Assembly (NCBI GenBank): GCA_018242295.1
Contig: JAFECE010000011.1
Span: forward strand, 372,001 to 436,000
Direction: 5' to 3'
From: Pseudomonadota bacterium
GTDB lineage: Bacteria; Pseudomonadota; Alphaproteobacteria; Rhizobiales; Hyphomicrobiaceae
Length of the DNA stretch: 64,000 nt
The notes below the pieces were generated by a model that did not search any database, was not told the origin of the DNA, and worked only from the letters and a program-made list of their open reading frames with translations. Both the position numbers and the translations under genes were made by a program. Shown here piece after piece: positions 26,538-35,936 of this stretch; position 1 is the first letter of the stretch, and the number at the start of each line of letters is the position of its first letter.

Positions 26538-26996
26538 TCAATAGCGCGTAGCGCCACATCGGCCGATTACCCTATCTCGTTTGCAGGAAAGGGCAAATCG
26601 CGGAGAGTAAACGCGCTTCACATGCCTAAGAATGGCTAAATTCAGCGCTGCGAGCATCGAGAATGCAACCCCGAGCAGCCCCCATGCCGCGGTCGTGCTG
26701 GTCCCGCGGTAGACAGCATCGGCGGGAGAGCCGGCAGTTGCGATCTCGACAATCGGCGGCGGGCCGGGATCGGCGACGGCTTTCAGGGCGAAGGGCGTGG
26801 CGCTTTGGTGGATGCCCGCGAACGCCGTTGGAAAGGTTCCGGCTTTGACCGGGGCACAAAACATCGTGCTGACTAGAAGAAATGCCAGTCCCGCAACGGC
26901 GGCATCGATCAAAGGCCGCCATAGTGGGTTGGAACACGTCGGCGCCCCGCCGCTTTTCCGGCGTTTGCGCTTTTCCGGCAGAACGCTGACTGGCAT
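26538..26996 (-). CDS. Two-helix membrane protein, unknown function
   Basis: A 152-residue inner-membrane protein with no recognised family. A basic N-terminus (PEKRKRRKSGGAPT) precedes helix one (LIDAAVAGLAFLLVSTMF); a periplasmic loop of about 50 residues rich in Pro and Ala follows, then helix two (WGLLGVAFSMLAALNLAIL) and a short basic tail. The ATG at 26996 has GGAGGGAA some distance upstream. It is probably cotranscribed with the single-helix gene downstream. About 300 bases separate it from the divergent aspartate aminotransferase gene. Confidence 0.5.
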   Translation of the reverse strand: MPVSVLPEKRKRRKSGGAPTCSNPLWRPLIDAAVAGLAFLLVSTMFCAPVKAGTFPTAFAGIHQSATPFALKAVADPGPPPIVEIATAGSPADAVYRGTSTTAAWGLLGVAFSMLAALNLAILRHVKRVYSPRFALSCKRDRVIGRCGATRY

Positions 26997-27262
26997 TGTC
27001 TCAATTCCCTCCGCTCGTCATCAACTCGGTAAGTAGATCACGTGACGAGTAAGTTGACCTGCGCTTCTGGGCGGCGATGGGATCGGATTGTGGCGTAAGC
27101 TCATCAAAAGCAGCACGCCTAGATCATTCCGGTGCATTTGTTGCGCTGTAGCATCAGCGCCGATGCGGTGCTTATCGTCGGGCCCGAGAAAACGCCTCCT
27201 TGCGACACGGAAACATTGCAATTACGGTCCGCGCCGCTTATTTCGCGATGCGAAAACGCTAG

Positions 27263-28495
<1,233 letters not shown>

Positions 28496-28500
28496 GAAAC

Positions 28501-28529
28501 AAAAAAGCGCGCGATCGAAGTCGCGCGCT
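28501..28529 (-). terminator. Intrinsic terminator of the minus-strand gene at 28561
   Basis: On the minus strand the sequence is GCGCGCGA-CTTCGA-TCGCGCGC followed by TTTTTT, a stem of eight GC-rich pairs and a U-run. It lies 30 bases beyond the stop of the small minus-strand gene and 6 bases beyond the stop of aatA. The T-run is only on the minus strand, so aatA would rely on the hairpin alone. Confidence 0.85.
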
Positions 28530-28560
28530 CCTCACATCGAGCACTTACCAGTTTCGTCGC

Positions 28561-28809
28561 TCAGGCCGGCGTTGCGCCGTGGTGTACGAAGCGGTCGGTG
28601 AACCAGTCCCAGGCGTTGGATATGTGGCCCGCTAGCGGCTTGCCATCAACGGCGGGTACGACCGGACGCCAAATCGCCAGCGCCGTCGCCGGCTGCGACT
28701 TGAATTCAAACACCTGAGGTTCGGCGCCGAATGTCTCGGGGAGTTGTTCTTCGGCGGCCATGACATATCCGGCAGCGTTGGCCGCGGACATCAATGTTTC
28801 AATACTCAT
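28561..28809 (-). CDS. Hypothetical protein, 82 residues
   Basis: A small soluble protein not recognised. From the ATG at 28809, with GAGG seven bases upstream, it reads MSIETLMSAANAAGYVMAAE and ends WDWFTDRFVHHGATPA. It has no signal peptide. A strong intrinsic terminator follows its stop codon, which supports a real transcription unit. Aromatic residues cluster at the C-terminus. No function is proposed. Confidence 0.6.
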   Translation of the reverse strand: MSIETLMSAANAAGYVMAAEEQLPETFGAEPQVFEFKSQPATALAIWRPVVPAVDGKPLAGHISNAWDWFTDRFVHHGATPA

Positions 28810-29167
28810 AACCCAGCCTCGCATTTCCTGAGCCAATTTCCCTCTGGCTCATTCCGAATTTCTCGCCAGTGCCCTTAGAACGCGTGAAACGCCGGAAGAG
28901 TTCACAATGCGACAAGTTTAAAGTTATTCAAGTTATTTTTGCCTTTCAGGACTGCCTGAAAGAGCAATTCGAGAAGTCGCTTTGGCGATGCAGTATAGAA
29001 ACGCGGTTTTCTAGTAATTCTACCGCATCGCAATACATTCTTCACGAAACCGTGCGGTGATTCTCGTTGTGCGGACCTGGCTTTGGAGCGAGCATCAACT
29101 TGCCGCTCTCTTCCGAGGTGCGGGGCGCGGCTCTACGGTCGTGCGCCTCGCAACATCGGAGGCAATC
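28810..29167. other. Intergenic region with an 8-4-8 inverted repeat
   Basis: About 360 bases between divergent genes. The central 28900-29050 part is AT-rich for this genome. CTTTCAGG-ACTG-CCTGAAAG (28943-28962) is a perfect dyad with no T-run on either strand, so an operator is more likely than a terminator. The in-frame sequence upstream of the EF-G-like start does not look coding. Confidence 0.4.
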
Positions 29168-31252
29168 ATGACGAGCTCAGATGGCCCGAAGGGCGGAAAT
29201 GGCACACAAGGTAATAGGGGTGGGGTCCGAGGCGCGCGCTGCGTAGCGCTCATCGGGCCCTTCGCCAGCGGTAAGACGACACTTCTCGAAGCCATACTCG
29301 CCCGCACGGGCGCGATTTCACGAGCCGGTTCGATCGCAGCCAATTCGACGCTCGGCGATAGCACACCGGAAGCGCGCGAGCACGCGATGAGCGTCGGTCT
29401 CAACGTCGCCGACGCGACGTTCCTCGGGGAAAATTTCACTTTTATCGATTGTCCAGGTTCGGTCGAGTTCGCGCATGAAGGCGCGCTCGCGCTGCCGGCT
29501 TGCGATATGGCCGTCGTGGTCTGTGAGGCCGATCCGAAGCGCGTTTCGGCGCTGCAGGTGTTTCTGAAGCAGCTCGAGGATATGAGCGTTCCGCACATCC
29601 TGTTCCTGAACAAGATCGATGCGTCGGCGATCCCGGTGCACGACGTCATTCCTAGCCTGCAGCCCGCCAGCGCCAGGCCGCTGGTGCTGCGCCAGATCCC
29701 GATCTGGGAAAATGGCATTGCAACGGGCTTCGTCGATCTCGCGTCCGAACGCGCCTACGTCTATCGCGAACACGCTCCCAGCACGATCATCGAGCTGCCG
29801 TCGGCGATTGAAGCGCGCGAGAAAGAAGCGCGATTCCAGATGCTCGAGAAGCTCGCCGATTACGACGATGAGCTGATGGAGCAGCTGCTCGCCGATATTC
29901 CGCCGCCGAACGACCGCGTGTTCGACGATCTCTCGAAAGAGCTGCGCGACGGTTTGATTTGCCCCGTTCTCATAGGCTCGGCCGAGCATGGGCACGGCAT
30001 CCTGCGGCTACTGAAGGTGCTCCGTCACGAATGTCCTTCGGTCGAAGATACCGCGAAGCGGTTGAAGCTCGATGGACTCAAATCGGCGGCCTATGTCTTC
30101 AAGAGCGTTCATACGAGAGCGGGTGGTAAGTTGTCGTACACGCGCGTCTTCGCGGGCGAGATTCCTGATGGGGCGACGGTAACCGGTGCCAACGGCCACG
30201 AGCAGCGGGCCGCCGGCATCTTTACCATTCGTGGCGAGGAAGCGGTCAAGCGTGGTGGCGCGAAGGCTGGCGATACGATCGCGCTGGGCCGTCTCGACGG
30301 CATTCACTCGGGTGAGACAATTGCTGTCGGCAAAACTTCAATCGAGCAGATCCCCGTGCCTGAGGCTCCGCAGCATGCGCTCGCAATCGGGCTTGGCCTC
30401 AAGGACCGGAAGGACGAGGTGAAGCTGTCGGCGGCGGTTGCCAAGCTGATCGATGAAGATCCGTCCCTGACACTCGAGCACAATGCCGAGATGCATCAGA
30501 TTTTGCTGCATGGGCAGGGCGAGATGCACATTCGCGTGGCGCTGGAACGGTTGATGCGCAAGTACGGCATCGACGTCCAGCGGGAGAAGCGGCGTGTCGG
30601 TTACAAGGAAACGATCCGTTCGGCGACTGAAGTCCGCGGTCGGCATAAGAAGCAGTCTGGTGGGCATGGCCAGTTTGGTGACGTCAAACTCGACATCAAG
30701 CCGCTGCCCCGAAGCGGCGGGATCATCTTCGACGAGAAGATCACCGGCGGCGCCATTCCGAAGAATTTCATTCCTTCTGTCGAAATCGGCGTGCGCGATT
30801 ACCTCAGCGAAGGCCCGCTCGGTTTTCCCGTCGTCGATGTTGCGGTGACGCTGACGGACGGATCGTATCACTCGGTCGATTCATCCGACATGGCGTTCCG
30901 GCAGGCGGGGCGGCTGGCGATGTCTGAGGGTTTGCCGAAATGCAATCCTGTTCTGTTGGAGCCGATCATGGCGGTATCGATCGCCGTGCCGTCGGAGGCC
31001 AACGCACGGATCAACAGCATCATCTCGCAGCGGCGCGGGCAGATCCTCGGCTTCGATGCGCGTCCCGGATGGCCGGGTTGGGACTTGATCCAGGCTCACA
31101 TTCCGGAAGCGGAAATGGACAGCCTGATCATCGATCTCAGATCGGCGACGGCGGGCGTCGGATCGTTCACATTCGGGTTCGATCATCTGTCGGAAGTGAC
31201 GGGGCGGCTCAAGGACCAGGTCATTGCTGCCAGCAAGGCGGCGGCCGAGTAA
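29168..31252 (+). CDS. EF-G-like translational GTPase paralogue
   Basis: A 694-residue homologue of elongation factor G with the five-domain layout. The G domain has a divergent P-loop (ALIGPFASGKTTLLEAIL), switch II DCPGSVEFAHEG and NKID. Domains II-V are recognisable: LSYTRVFAGEIPDGATVTG, HGQGEMHIRVALERLMRKYG, SGGHGQFGDVKLDIKPLP, and EPIMAVSIAVPSEANARINS. The canonical DTPGHVDF is DCPGSVEF, so the catalytic histidine of EF-G is replaced by Ser, and the switch I region is atypical. It is therefore a specialised paralogue, not the main fusA. The ATG at 29168 follows GGAGG. An intrinsic terminator follows. Confidence 0.85.
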   Translation: MTSSDGPKGGNGTQGNRGGVRGARCVALIGPFASGKTTLLEAILARTGAISRAGSIAANSTLGDSTPEAREHAMSVGLNVADATFLGENFTFIDCPGSVEFAHEGALALPACDMAVVVCEADPKRVSALQVFLKQLEDMSVPHILFLNKIDASAIPVHDVIPSLQPASARPLVLRQIPIWENGIATGFVDLASERAYVYREHAPSTIIELPSAIEAREKEARFQMLEKLADYDDELMEQLLADIPPPNDRVFDDLSKELRDGLICPVLIGSAEHGHGILRLLKVLRHECPSVEDTAKRLKLDGLKSAAYVFKSVHTRAGGKLSYTRVFAGEIPDGATVTGANGHEQRAAGIFTIRGEEAVKRGGAKAGDTIALGRLDGIHSGETIAVGKTSIEQIPVPEAPQHALAIGLGLKDRKDEVKLSAAVAKLIDEDPSLTLEHNAEMHQILLHGQGEMHIRVALERLMRKYGIDVQREKRRVGYKETIRSATEVRGRHKKQSGGHGQFGDVKLDIKPLPRSGGIIFDEKITGGAIPKNFIPSVEIGVRDYLSEGPLGFPVVDVAVTLTDGSYHSVDSSDMAFRQAGRLAMSEGLPKCNPVLLEPIMAVSIAVPSEANARINSIISQRRGQILGFDARPGWPGWDLIQAHIPEAEMDSLIIDLRSATAGVGSFTFGFDHLSEVTGRLKDQVIAASKAAAE

Positions 31253-31276
31253 GGCAGCCATTTCAGATCAGAATGG

Positions 31277-31302
31277 AAAAGGGCGGCTCTACTGCCCTTT
31301 TT
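31277..31302 (+). terminator. Intrinsic terminator after the EF-G-like gene
   Basis: AAAAGGGC-GGCTCTACT-GCCCTTTTT forms an eight-pair stem closing on a T-run, 25 bases after the stop codon. The A-run on the other side would allow weak bidirectional use. Confidence 0.8.
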
Positions 31303-31351
31303 CGTTGCAAGGCTGGTAACGTGCCGGGTGATAGTCATTGCGGAGACGAAA

Positions 31352-31837
31352 ATGTCTGCGGAAAGCAGGGGACTTCCGTTGGCAGTCGAGGCGGCTGCGG
31401 TTCCACCAAGAACGAAGCCTTCGAATTATCCCGAGCCGTTCTTTTCCCGGATGCTGAAGCGGGAGAAGCGTGCGCTGGGCGATCAGTTCGGCCTGAAGAA
31501 CTTCGGCGTCAATCTAACGCTACTTCGGCCGGGTGGTGAATCCGCGCTTCTTCATCGTCACAGCAAGCAGGACGAATTCGTCTATATCCTCGAAGGCCGG
31601 CCGACGCTGATAACGGACGCGGGCGAGATAGAACTTGGACCCGGAATGTGCGCGGGCTTTCCCGCGGCGGGCGTCGCGCATCAACTCGTCAACCGAACCG
31701 ATCGCGACGTCGTTTATCTTGAGGTTGGGGATCGCATGCCGGGTGATACCGGGACTTACCCTGCCGACGATCTCGAAGCGCGACTTGGCGTGGACGGCAG
31801 CTGGCTATTCACGCGCAAGGATGGCACGCCCTACTAG
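31352..31837 (+). CDS. Cupin domain protein
   Basis: A 161-residue single-domain cupin. The first motif with metal ligands is LHRHSKQDEFVYILEGRPTL and the second is GAGIEL-like: LGPGMCAGFPAAGVAHQLVN, with the late histidine. It starts at the ATG at 31352 after CGGAGA. Related cupins occur widely as sugar-binding or oxygenase-like proteins; the substrate cannot be predicted. The N-terminal 30 residues look disordered, and the C-terminus (YPADDLEARLGVDGSWLFTR) extends beyond the barrel. It converges with fdsD and is not obviously part of the formate operon. Confidence 0.85.
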   Translation: MSAESRGLPLAVEAAAVPPRTKPSNYPEPFFSRMLKREKRALGDQFGLKNFGVNLTLLRPGGESALLHRHSKQDEFVYILEGRPTLITDAGEIELGPGMCAGFPAAGVAHQLVNRTDRDVVYLEVGDRMPGDTGTYPADDLEARLGVDGSWLFTRKDGTPY

Positions 31838-31855
31838 CCGGGGCGCGATCTTTCG

Positions 31856-32098
31856 TCAGCGCGCCGCGGCCTTCACCGGCGACTTCGGGCCTTTGAAGTA
31901 GTCCGAGACGGCTTCGAAAAAGAGCGGTGACAGGCCATCGCCACCCTTGTCGAGGTAGGCCTTCAACTGGTTGCGCATCCGCGGTTCCCAGAAATTGTGG
32001 ATATGCATCGCGATGCCGTCGAGCGCTTCCTGCTTGGGATAGGATTCGAAATAGGCGGCGATCTGATTGGCCATGCGAGTGAGATCGGAGCTTTGCAT
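31856..32098 (-). CDS. fdsD: Formate dehydrogenase delta subunit
   Basis: An 80-residue protein of the FdsD family, the last gene of the fdsGBACD operon. FdsD is needed for assembly or stability of the soluble NAD-dependent formate dehydrogenase and does not itself bind a cofactor. Family marks are LTRMANQIAAYFESYPKQEA, IAMHIHNFWEPRMRNQL and the C-terminal LSPLFFEAVSDYFKG. Length is normal. It lies 33 bases downstream of fdhD in the same direction. Confidence 0.92.
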   Translation of the reverse strand: MQSSDLTRMANQIAAYFESYPKQEALDGIAMHIHNFWEPRMRNQLKAYLDKGGDGLSPLFFEAVSDYFKGPKSPVKAAAR

Positions 32099-32131
32099 TA
32101 TTGGACCGATTTGCTGGGATTGACTGGGACG

Positions 32132-32950
32132 TTAGCGATTGAAGATCACGGGGCCGCCGGGGCCGAGCGAGGCCAGAAACAGATTGGCCTTTTTGGCGAG
32201 TTCGAGGGCGAGGACGGTCGGCGCAGAGACGGTCATCAGGGCCATGATGCCTGCCGTCACCGACTTCTGCACGAGTTCGAAGCTGCAGCGGCTGGTCATC
32301 AGCACGAAGCCGTCCGTCCGGTCGATGCCGTGCGTGTAGAGGGCACCGATGAGTTTATCGAGTGCGTTGTGGCGGCCGACGTCCTCGCGGACGAGTTGGA
32401 TCTCGCCGTCCTTCGACACCCAAGCCGCGCCGTGAACTGACCGGTTGAAGCGATTCATCGGCTGGTGCTCGAAAAGGCTCCGCTCGGCGTTCCGGATGGC
32501 TTCGGAACTGGGCGACCAGGTCCGGTTGAGCCGCTGCAGGGGGCGAACGGCCGACTCGATATCTTCGACACCGCACAGGCCGCAGCCGGTGCGGGCCTCC
32601 ATGGCGCGGCGCGCGAGACGCGACGTTTCCAGCGCCGTCTCGGGCACGGCGACGTCGATCGCCATGCCACCGTCGACCGGCATTACGAGGATGCCCTGGA
32701 TCTTGGAAGGGTCCGGGACGATGCCTTCGCCGACGAGAAAGCCCGTCGCGAAATCGCGGAGATCCGCCGGCGTCGACATCATGACCGTGTAGGGCACGGA
32801 GTTGATCTGCAGCGCGACGGGCACCTCCTCAGGGAGTTGCCACGTCACGGATTGTGTGCCGGATGCCGAATGCAGCTCGCCTACGGCAGGTCGAGAGCAA
32901 AGCTCCGCGCCACCCTCGGGCTGAGACACGCTTTTCGGCACCACGTTCAC
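32132..32950 (-). CDS. fdhD: Formate dehydrogenase accessory sulphurtransferase FdhD
   Basis: A 272-residue protein (called FdsC in fds operons) that carries sulphur from a cysteine desulphurase to the bis-MGD molybdenum cofactor and delivers it to formate dehydrogenase. The conserved cysteine motif is present in ARTGCGLCGVEDIES. Other family segments are DFATGFLVGEGIV, VREDVGRHNALDKLIG and VLMTSRCSFELVQKSV. It starts at GTG (32950) after GGAGGTGAAG. It lies 34 bases after fdsA and directly before fdsD. Confidence 0.95.
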   Translation of the reverse strand: MNVVPKSVSQPEGGAELCSRPAVGELHSASGTQSVTWQLPEEVPVALQINSVPYTVMMSTPADLRDFATGFLVGEGIVPDPSKIQGILVMPVDGGMAIDVAVPETALETSRLARRAMEARTGCGLCGVEDIESAVRPLQRLNRTWSPSSEAIRNAERSLFEHQPMNRFNRSVHGAAWVSKDGEIQLVREDVGRHNALDKLIGALYTHGIDRTDGFVLMTSRCSFELVQKSVTAGIMALMTVSAPTVLALELAKKANLFLASLGPGGPVIFNR

Positions 32951-32984
32951 CGTGCTTCACCTCCGGCTTGGACGGCAGAAAAAA

Positions 32985-35903
32985 TCACTCTGCCGGCTCC
33001 AGCTTCCTTTCTTTGCTGATGCGCTTGTTCTCGATTTCGCGGCCCTGCCATTCCTCCTGCCACTCGGACGGATGGTTGGAGACGTTCACCTGAACCGCCG
33101 TCACCTTGTACTCGGGGCAGTTCGTCGCCCAGTCCGAGTTCTCGGTGGTGATGACGTTGGCGCCCGTCACGGGGTGATGGAAGGTCGTGTAGACGACGCC
33201 CTGCGGCATGCGATCGGAGACCTTTGCCGTGAGCGTTGTGGCGCCGACGCGGCTGGCAAGTGACACCTTCATTCCCGTCTTGATGCCGCGAACTTCCGCA
33301 TCGTGCGGATGTATTTCGAGGATGTCCTCGGGATGCCAAGCGACGTTGTCGGTGCGCCGCGTCTGAGCGCCGACGTTGTAGTGCGCAAGGATACGGCCGG
33401 TCGTCAGGATCAGCGGGAAGTTGCGGTTGGTGCGCTCGGCTGTCGGGATGAACCCCGTCAGCATGAAGCGGCCCTTGCCGCGTGTGAACTCATCCGTGTG
33501 CATGACGGGCGTGCCAAGAGGGTGCTCTTCGTTGCACGGCCATTGGATCGAGCCGAGTTCGTCGAGCCTGTCGAAGGACACGCCTTCGAAGGTCGGCGTG
33601 AGGCGGGCGATCTCGTCCATGATTTCGGCGGCCGAATTATAGTGCATCGGATGGCCCATGGCGGTCGCGACCCGGGATACCACTTCCCATTCGGCCATGC
33701 CCTGCTTCTCGCGCATCACCTTGCGGACGCGGTTGATGCGCCGCTCGGCGTTCGTGAAGGTGCCGTCCTTCTCGAGGAACGACGTGCCGGGCAGGAAGAC
33801 GTGAGCGAAAGCGGCGGTCTCGTTCAGGAACAGGTCCTGGACGACGACGATGTCCATCGATGACAGCGCATGCTCGACGTGATGCGTGTTGGGATCCGAC
33901 TGGGCGATGTCTTCACCCTGGATGAAGAGGCCCATGAAGGTGCCGTCGGACGCCGCATCGAACATGTTGGGAATGCGCAGGCCGGGCTCTGCGTCGAGTT
34001 TCGTACCCCATTCCTTCTCGAATGCGGAGCGCACTTCGATATTCGAAACGTGACGGTAACCCGGAAGCTCGTGCGGGAACGAACCCATGTCGCACGAACC
34101 CTGCACGTTGTTCTGACCGCGGAGCGGATTTACGCCGACGCCTTCGCGGCCGATGTTGCCGGTTGCCATCGCGATGTTCGCCATCGCCATGACCATCGTC
34201 GAGCCCTGGCTGTGCTCGGTGACGCCGAGGCCGTAATAGATCGCGGCGTTGCCGCCCGTCGCGTAAAGACGAGCTGCTTCGCGCACTTGCTGAGCGGGTA
34301 CGCCTGTGGCCGCTTCGGTCGCTTCCGGAGAATTCTCCGGCCGCTTGATGAACTCTTCCCAGCGGAAGAAGTCGGCGGGTTCGCAACGGCGCTTGACGAA
34401 CTTGCGATCAATCAGGTTCTCGGTCGCGATGACGTGACCGATCGCATTCATGATGGCGACGTTGGTCGAGGGCTGGAGCTGCAAGTGGTAGGCAGCTTCG
34501 ACGTGCGGCGAGCGGACGATGTCGGTGCGGCGCGGATCGATGACGATCAGCTTCGCGCCTTCGCGGATGCGCTTCTTCATGCGCGAACCGAAGACGGGGT
34601 GGCCGTCGGTTGGGTTGGCGCCGACGACCATGATCACGTCAGCCTTATCGACGCTCTTGAAGTCCTGAGTACCGGCGGATTCGCCGAACGTCTGCTTCAA
34701 GCCATAGCCGGTTGGGGAATGGCAAACGCGGGCGCAGGTGTCGATATTGTTCGTTTTGAAGGCGCCGCGGACCATGCGCTGGACAGCGTAGACTTCCTCG
34801 TTCGTCGTGCGCGAGGATGTGATGCCGCCGATCGAGTCCTTGCCGTACTTCTCCTGCGTCTCTTTCAGTCGCTTTGCGGCGTAGTTGATGGCTTCGTCCC
34901 ACGACACGACCTGCCACGGATCAGTGATCTTCTCGCGGATCATCGGCGTCAGCACGCGATCCTTGTGCGTCGCGTAGCCAAACGCGAACCGGCCCTTGAC
35001 GCAGGAGTGGCCTTCGTTCGCGCCGCCGTCCTTGTAGGGGACCATGCGCGAGACTTCTTCGCCGCGCATTTCAGCTTTGAACGAGCAGCCGACGCCGCAG
35101 TAAGCGCAGGTCGTGACGACCGAGTGTTCGGGCTGGCCGAGGTCGAGCACCGATTTTTCGATCAGCGTCGCTGTCGGGCAGGCCTGCACGCAGGCGCCGC
35201 ACGAGACGCATTCCGAGGCCAGGAACTCTTCGTCCATACCGGCGGAGACGTGCGAGGCGAAGCCGCGGCCGTCGATCGTCAGCGCGAACGTGCCCTGCAC
35301 TTCTTCGCAGGCGCGGACGCAACGCGAGCAGACGATGCACTTCGAGGGATCGAACTGGAAGTAGGGATTCGAGCCATCCTTCGGCTTGAACATGTCGTTG
35401 GCTTCGCCACCGGCGCGCTTGGCGAATACGTGGTTCTCACCATCGTAACCGTAGCGGACTTCGCGCAGGCCGACGGCCCCCGCCATATCCTGCAGCTCGC
35501 AGTCGCCGTTGGCGCCGCAGGTCAAGCAGTCGAGCGGGTGGTCGGAGATGTAAAGCTCCATGACGCCCCGGCGGATGTTGGCGAGGCGAGGATTTTGTGT
35601 CGTGACCTTGATACCGGGCGCGACGGGCGTCGTGCACGACGCGGGCGTTCCCTTGCGGCCTTCGATTTCGCAAAGACAAAGGCGGCAGGAGCCCCAGGCG
35701 TCGAGGCTATCGGTGGCGCAGAGCTTCGGAATTTGAATTCCGAGCTGCATCGCCGCGTTCATGATCGAGGTGCCTTCGGCGACCGTGATCTCGCGGCCGT
35801 CGATTTCGAGCGTCACCATTTTGGTGGCTTCGTGAATCTCGGGGCTTGGCGTGCCGTAGTCCGTCTCTTTGATGAGGGTCATCGGCTTGACGTGGTGGTT
35901 CAT
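32985..35903 (-). CDS. fdsA: NAD-dependent formate dehydrogenase alpha (catalytic) subunit
   Basis: A 972-residue bis-MGD enzyme oxidising formate to CO2. Domains: N-terminal 2Fe-2S ferredoxin-like (LCATDSLDAWGSCRLCLCEI), a His-Cys3 cluster (DHPLDCLTCGANGDCELQ), two 4Fe-4S clusters (CIVCSRCVRACEEVQ and CVSCGACVQACPTATL), the MoCo-domain cluster (CAYCGVGC), and the catalytic Cys394-His395 in ARVCHSPTGYG. The C-terminal MoCo domain (LILTTGRILAHYNVGAQTRR) is intact. Electrons pass to FdsB. The start follows GAGGACGC. Molybdenum is likely the metal; tungsten cannot be excluded from sequence. Confidence 0.96.
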   Translation of the reverse strand: MNHHVKPMTLIKETDYGTPSPEIHEATKMVTLEIDGREITVAEGTSIMNAAMQLGIQIPKLCATDSLDAWGSCRLCLCEIEGRKGTPASCTTPVAPGIKVTTQNPRLANIRRGVMELYISDHPLDCLTCGANGDCELQDMAGAVGLREVRYGYDGENHVFAKRAGGEANDMFKPKDGSNPYFQFDPSKCIVCSRCVRACEEVQGTFALTIDGRGFASHVSAGMDEEFLASECVSCGACVQACPTATLIEKSVLDLGQPEHSVVTTCAYCGVGCSFKAEMRGEEVSRMVPYKDGGANEGHSCVKGRFAFGYATHKDRVLTPMIREKITDPWQVVSWDEAINYAAKRLKETQEKYGKDSIGGITSSRTTNEEVYAVQRMVRGAFKTNNIDTCARVCHSPTGYGLKQTFGESAGTQDFKSVDKADVIMVVGANPTDGHPVFGSRMKKRIREGAKLIVIDPRRTDIVRSPHVEAAYHLQLQPSTNVAIMNAIGHVIATENLIDRKFVKRRCEPADFFRWEEFIKRPENSPEATEAATGVPAQQVREAARLYATGGNAAIYYGLGVTEHSQGSTMVMAMANIAMATGNIGREGVGVNPLRGQNNVQGSCDMGSFPHELPGYRHVSNIEVRSAFEKEWGTKLDAEPGLRIPNMFDAASDGTFMGLFIQGEDIAQSDPNTHHVEHALSSMDIVVVQDLFLNETAAFAHVFLPGTSFLEKDGTFTNAERRINRVRKVMREKQGMAEWEVVSRVATAMGHPMHYNSAAEIMDEIARLTPTFEGVSFDRLDELGSIQWPCNEEHPLGTPVMHTDEFTRGKGRFMLTGFIPTAERTNRNFPLILTTGRILAHYNVGAQTRRTDNVAWHPEDILEIHPHDAEVRGIKTGMKVSLASRVGATTLTAKVSDRMPQGVVYTTFHHPVTGANVITTENSDWATNCPEYKVTAVQVNVSNHPSEWQEEWQGREIENKRISKERKLEPAE

Positions 35904-35936
35904 GGAGCGTCCTCGTTGAGGATTCTAATCTTGAAA

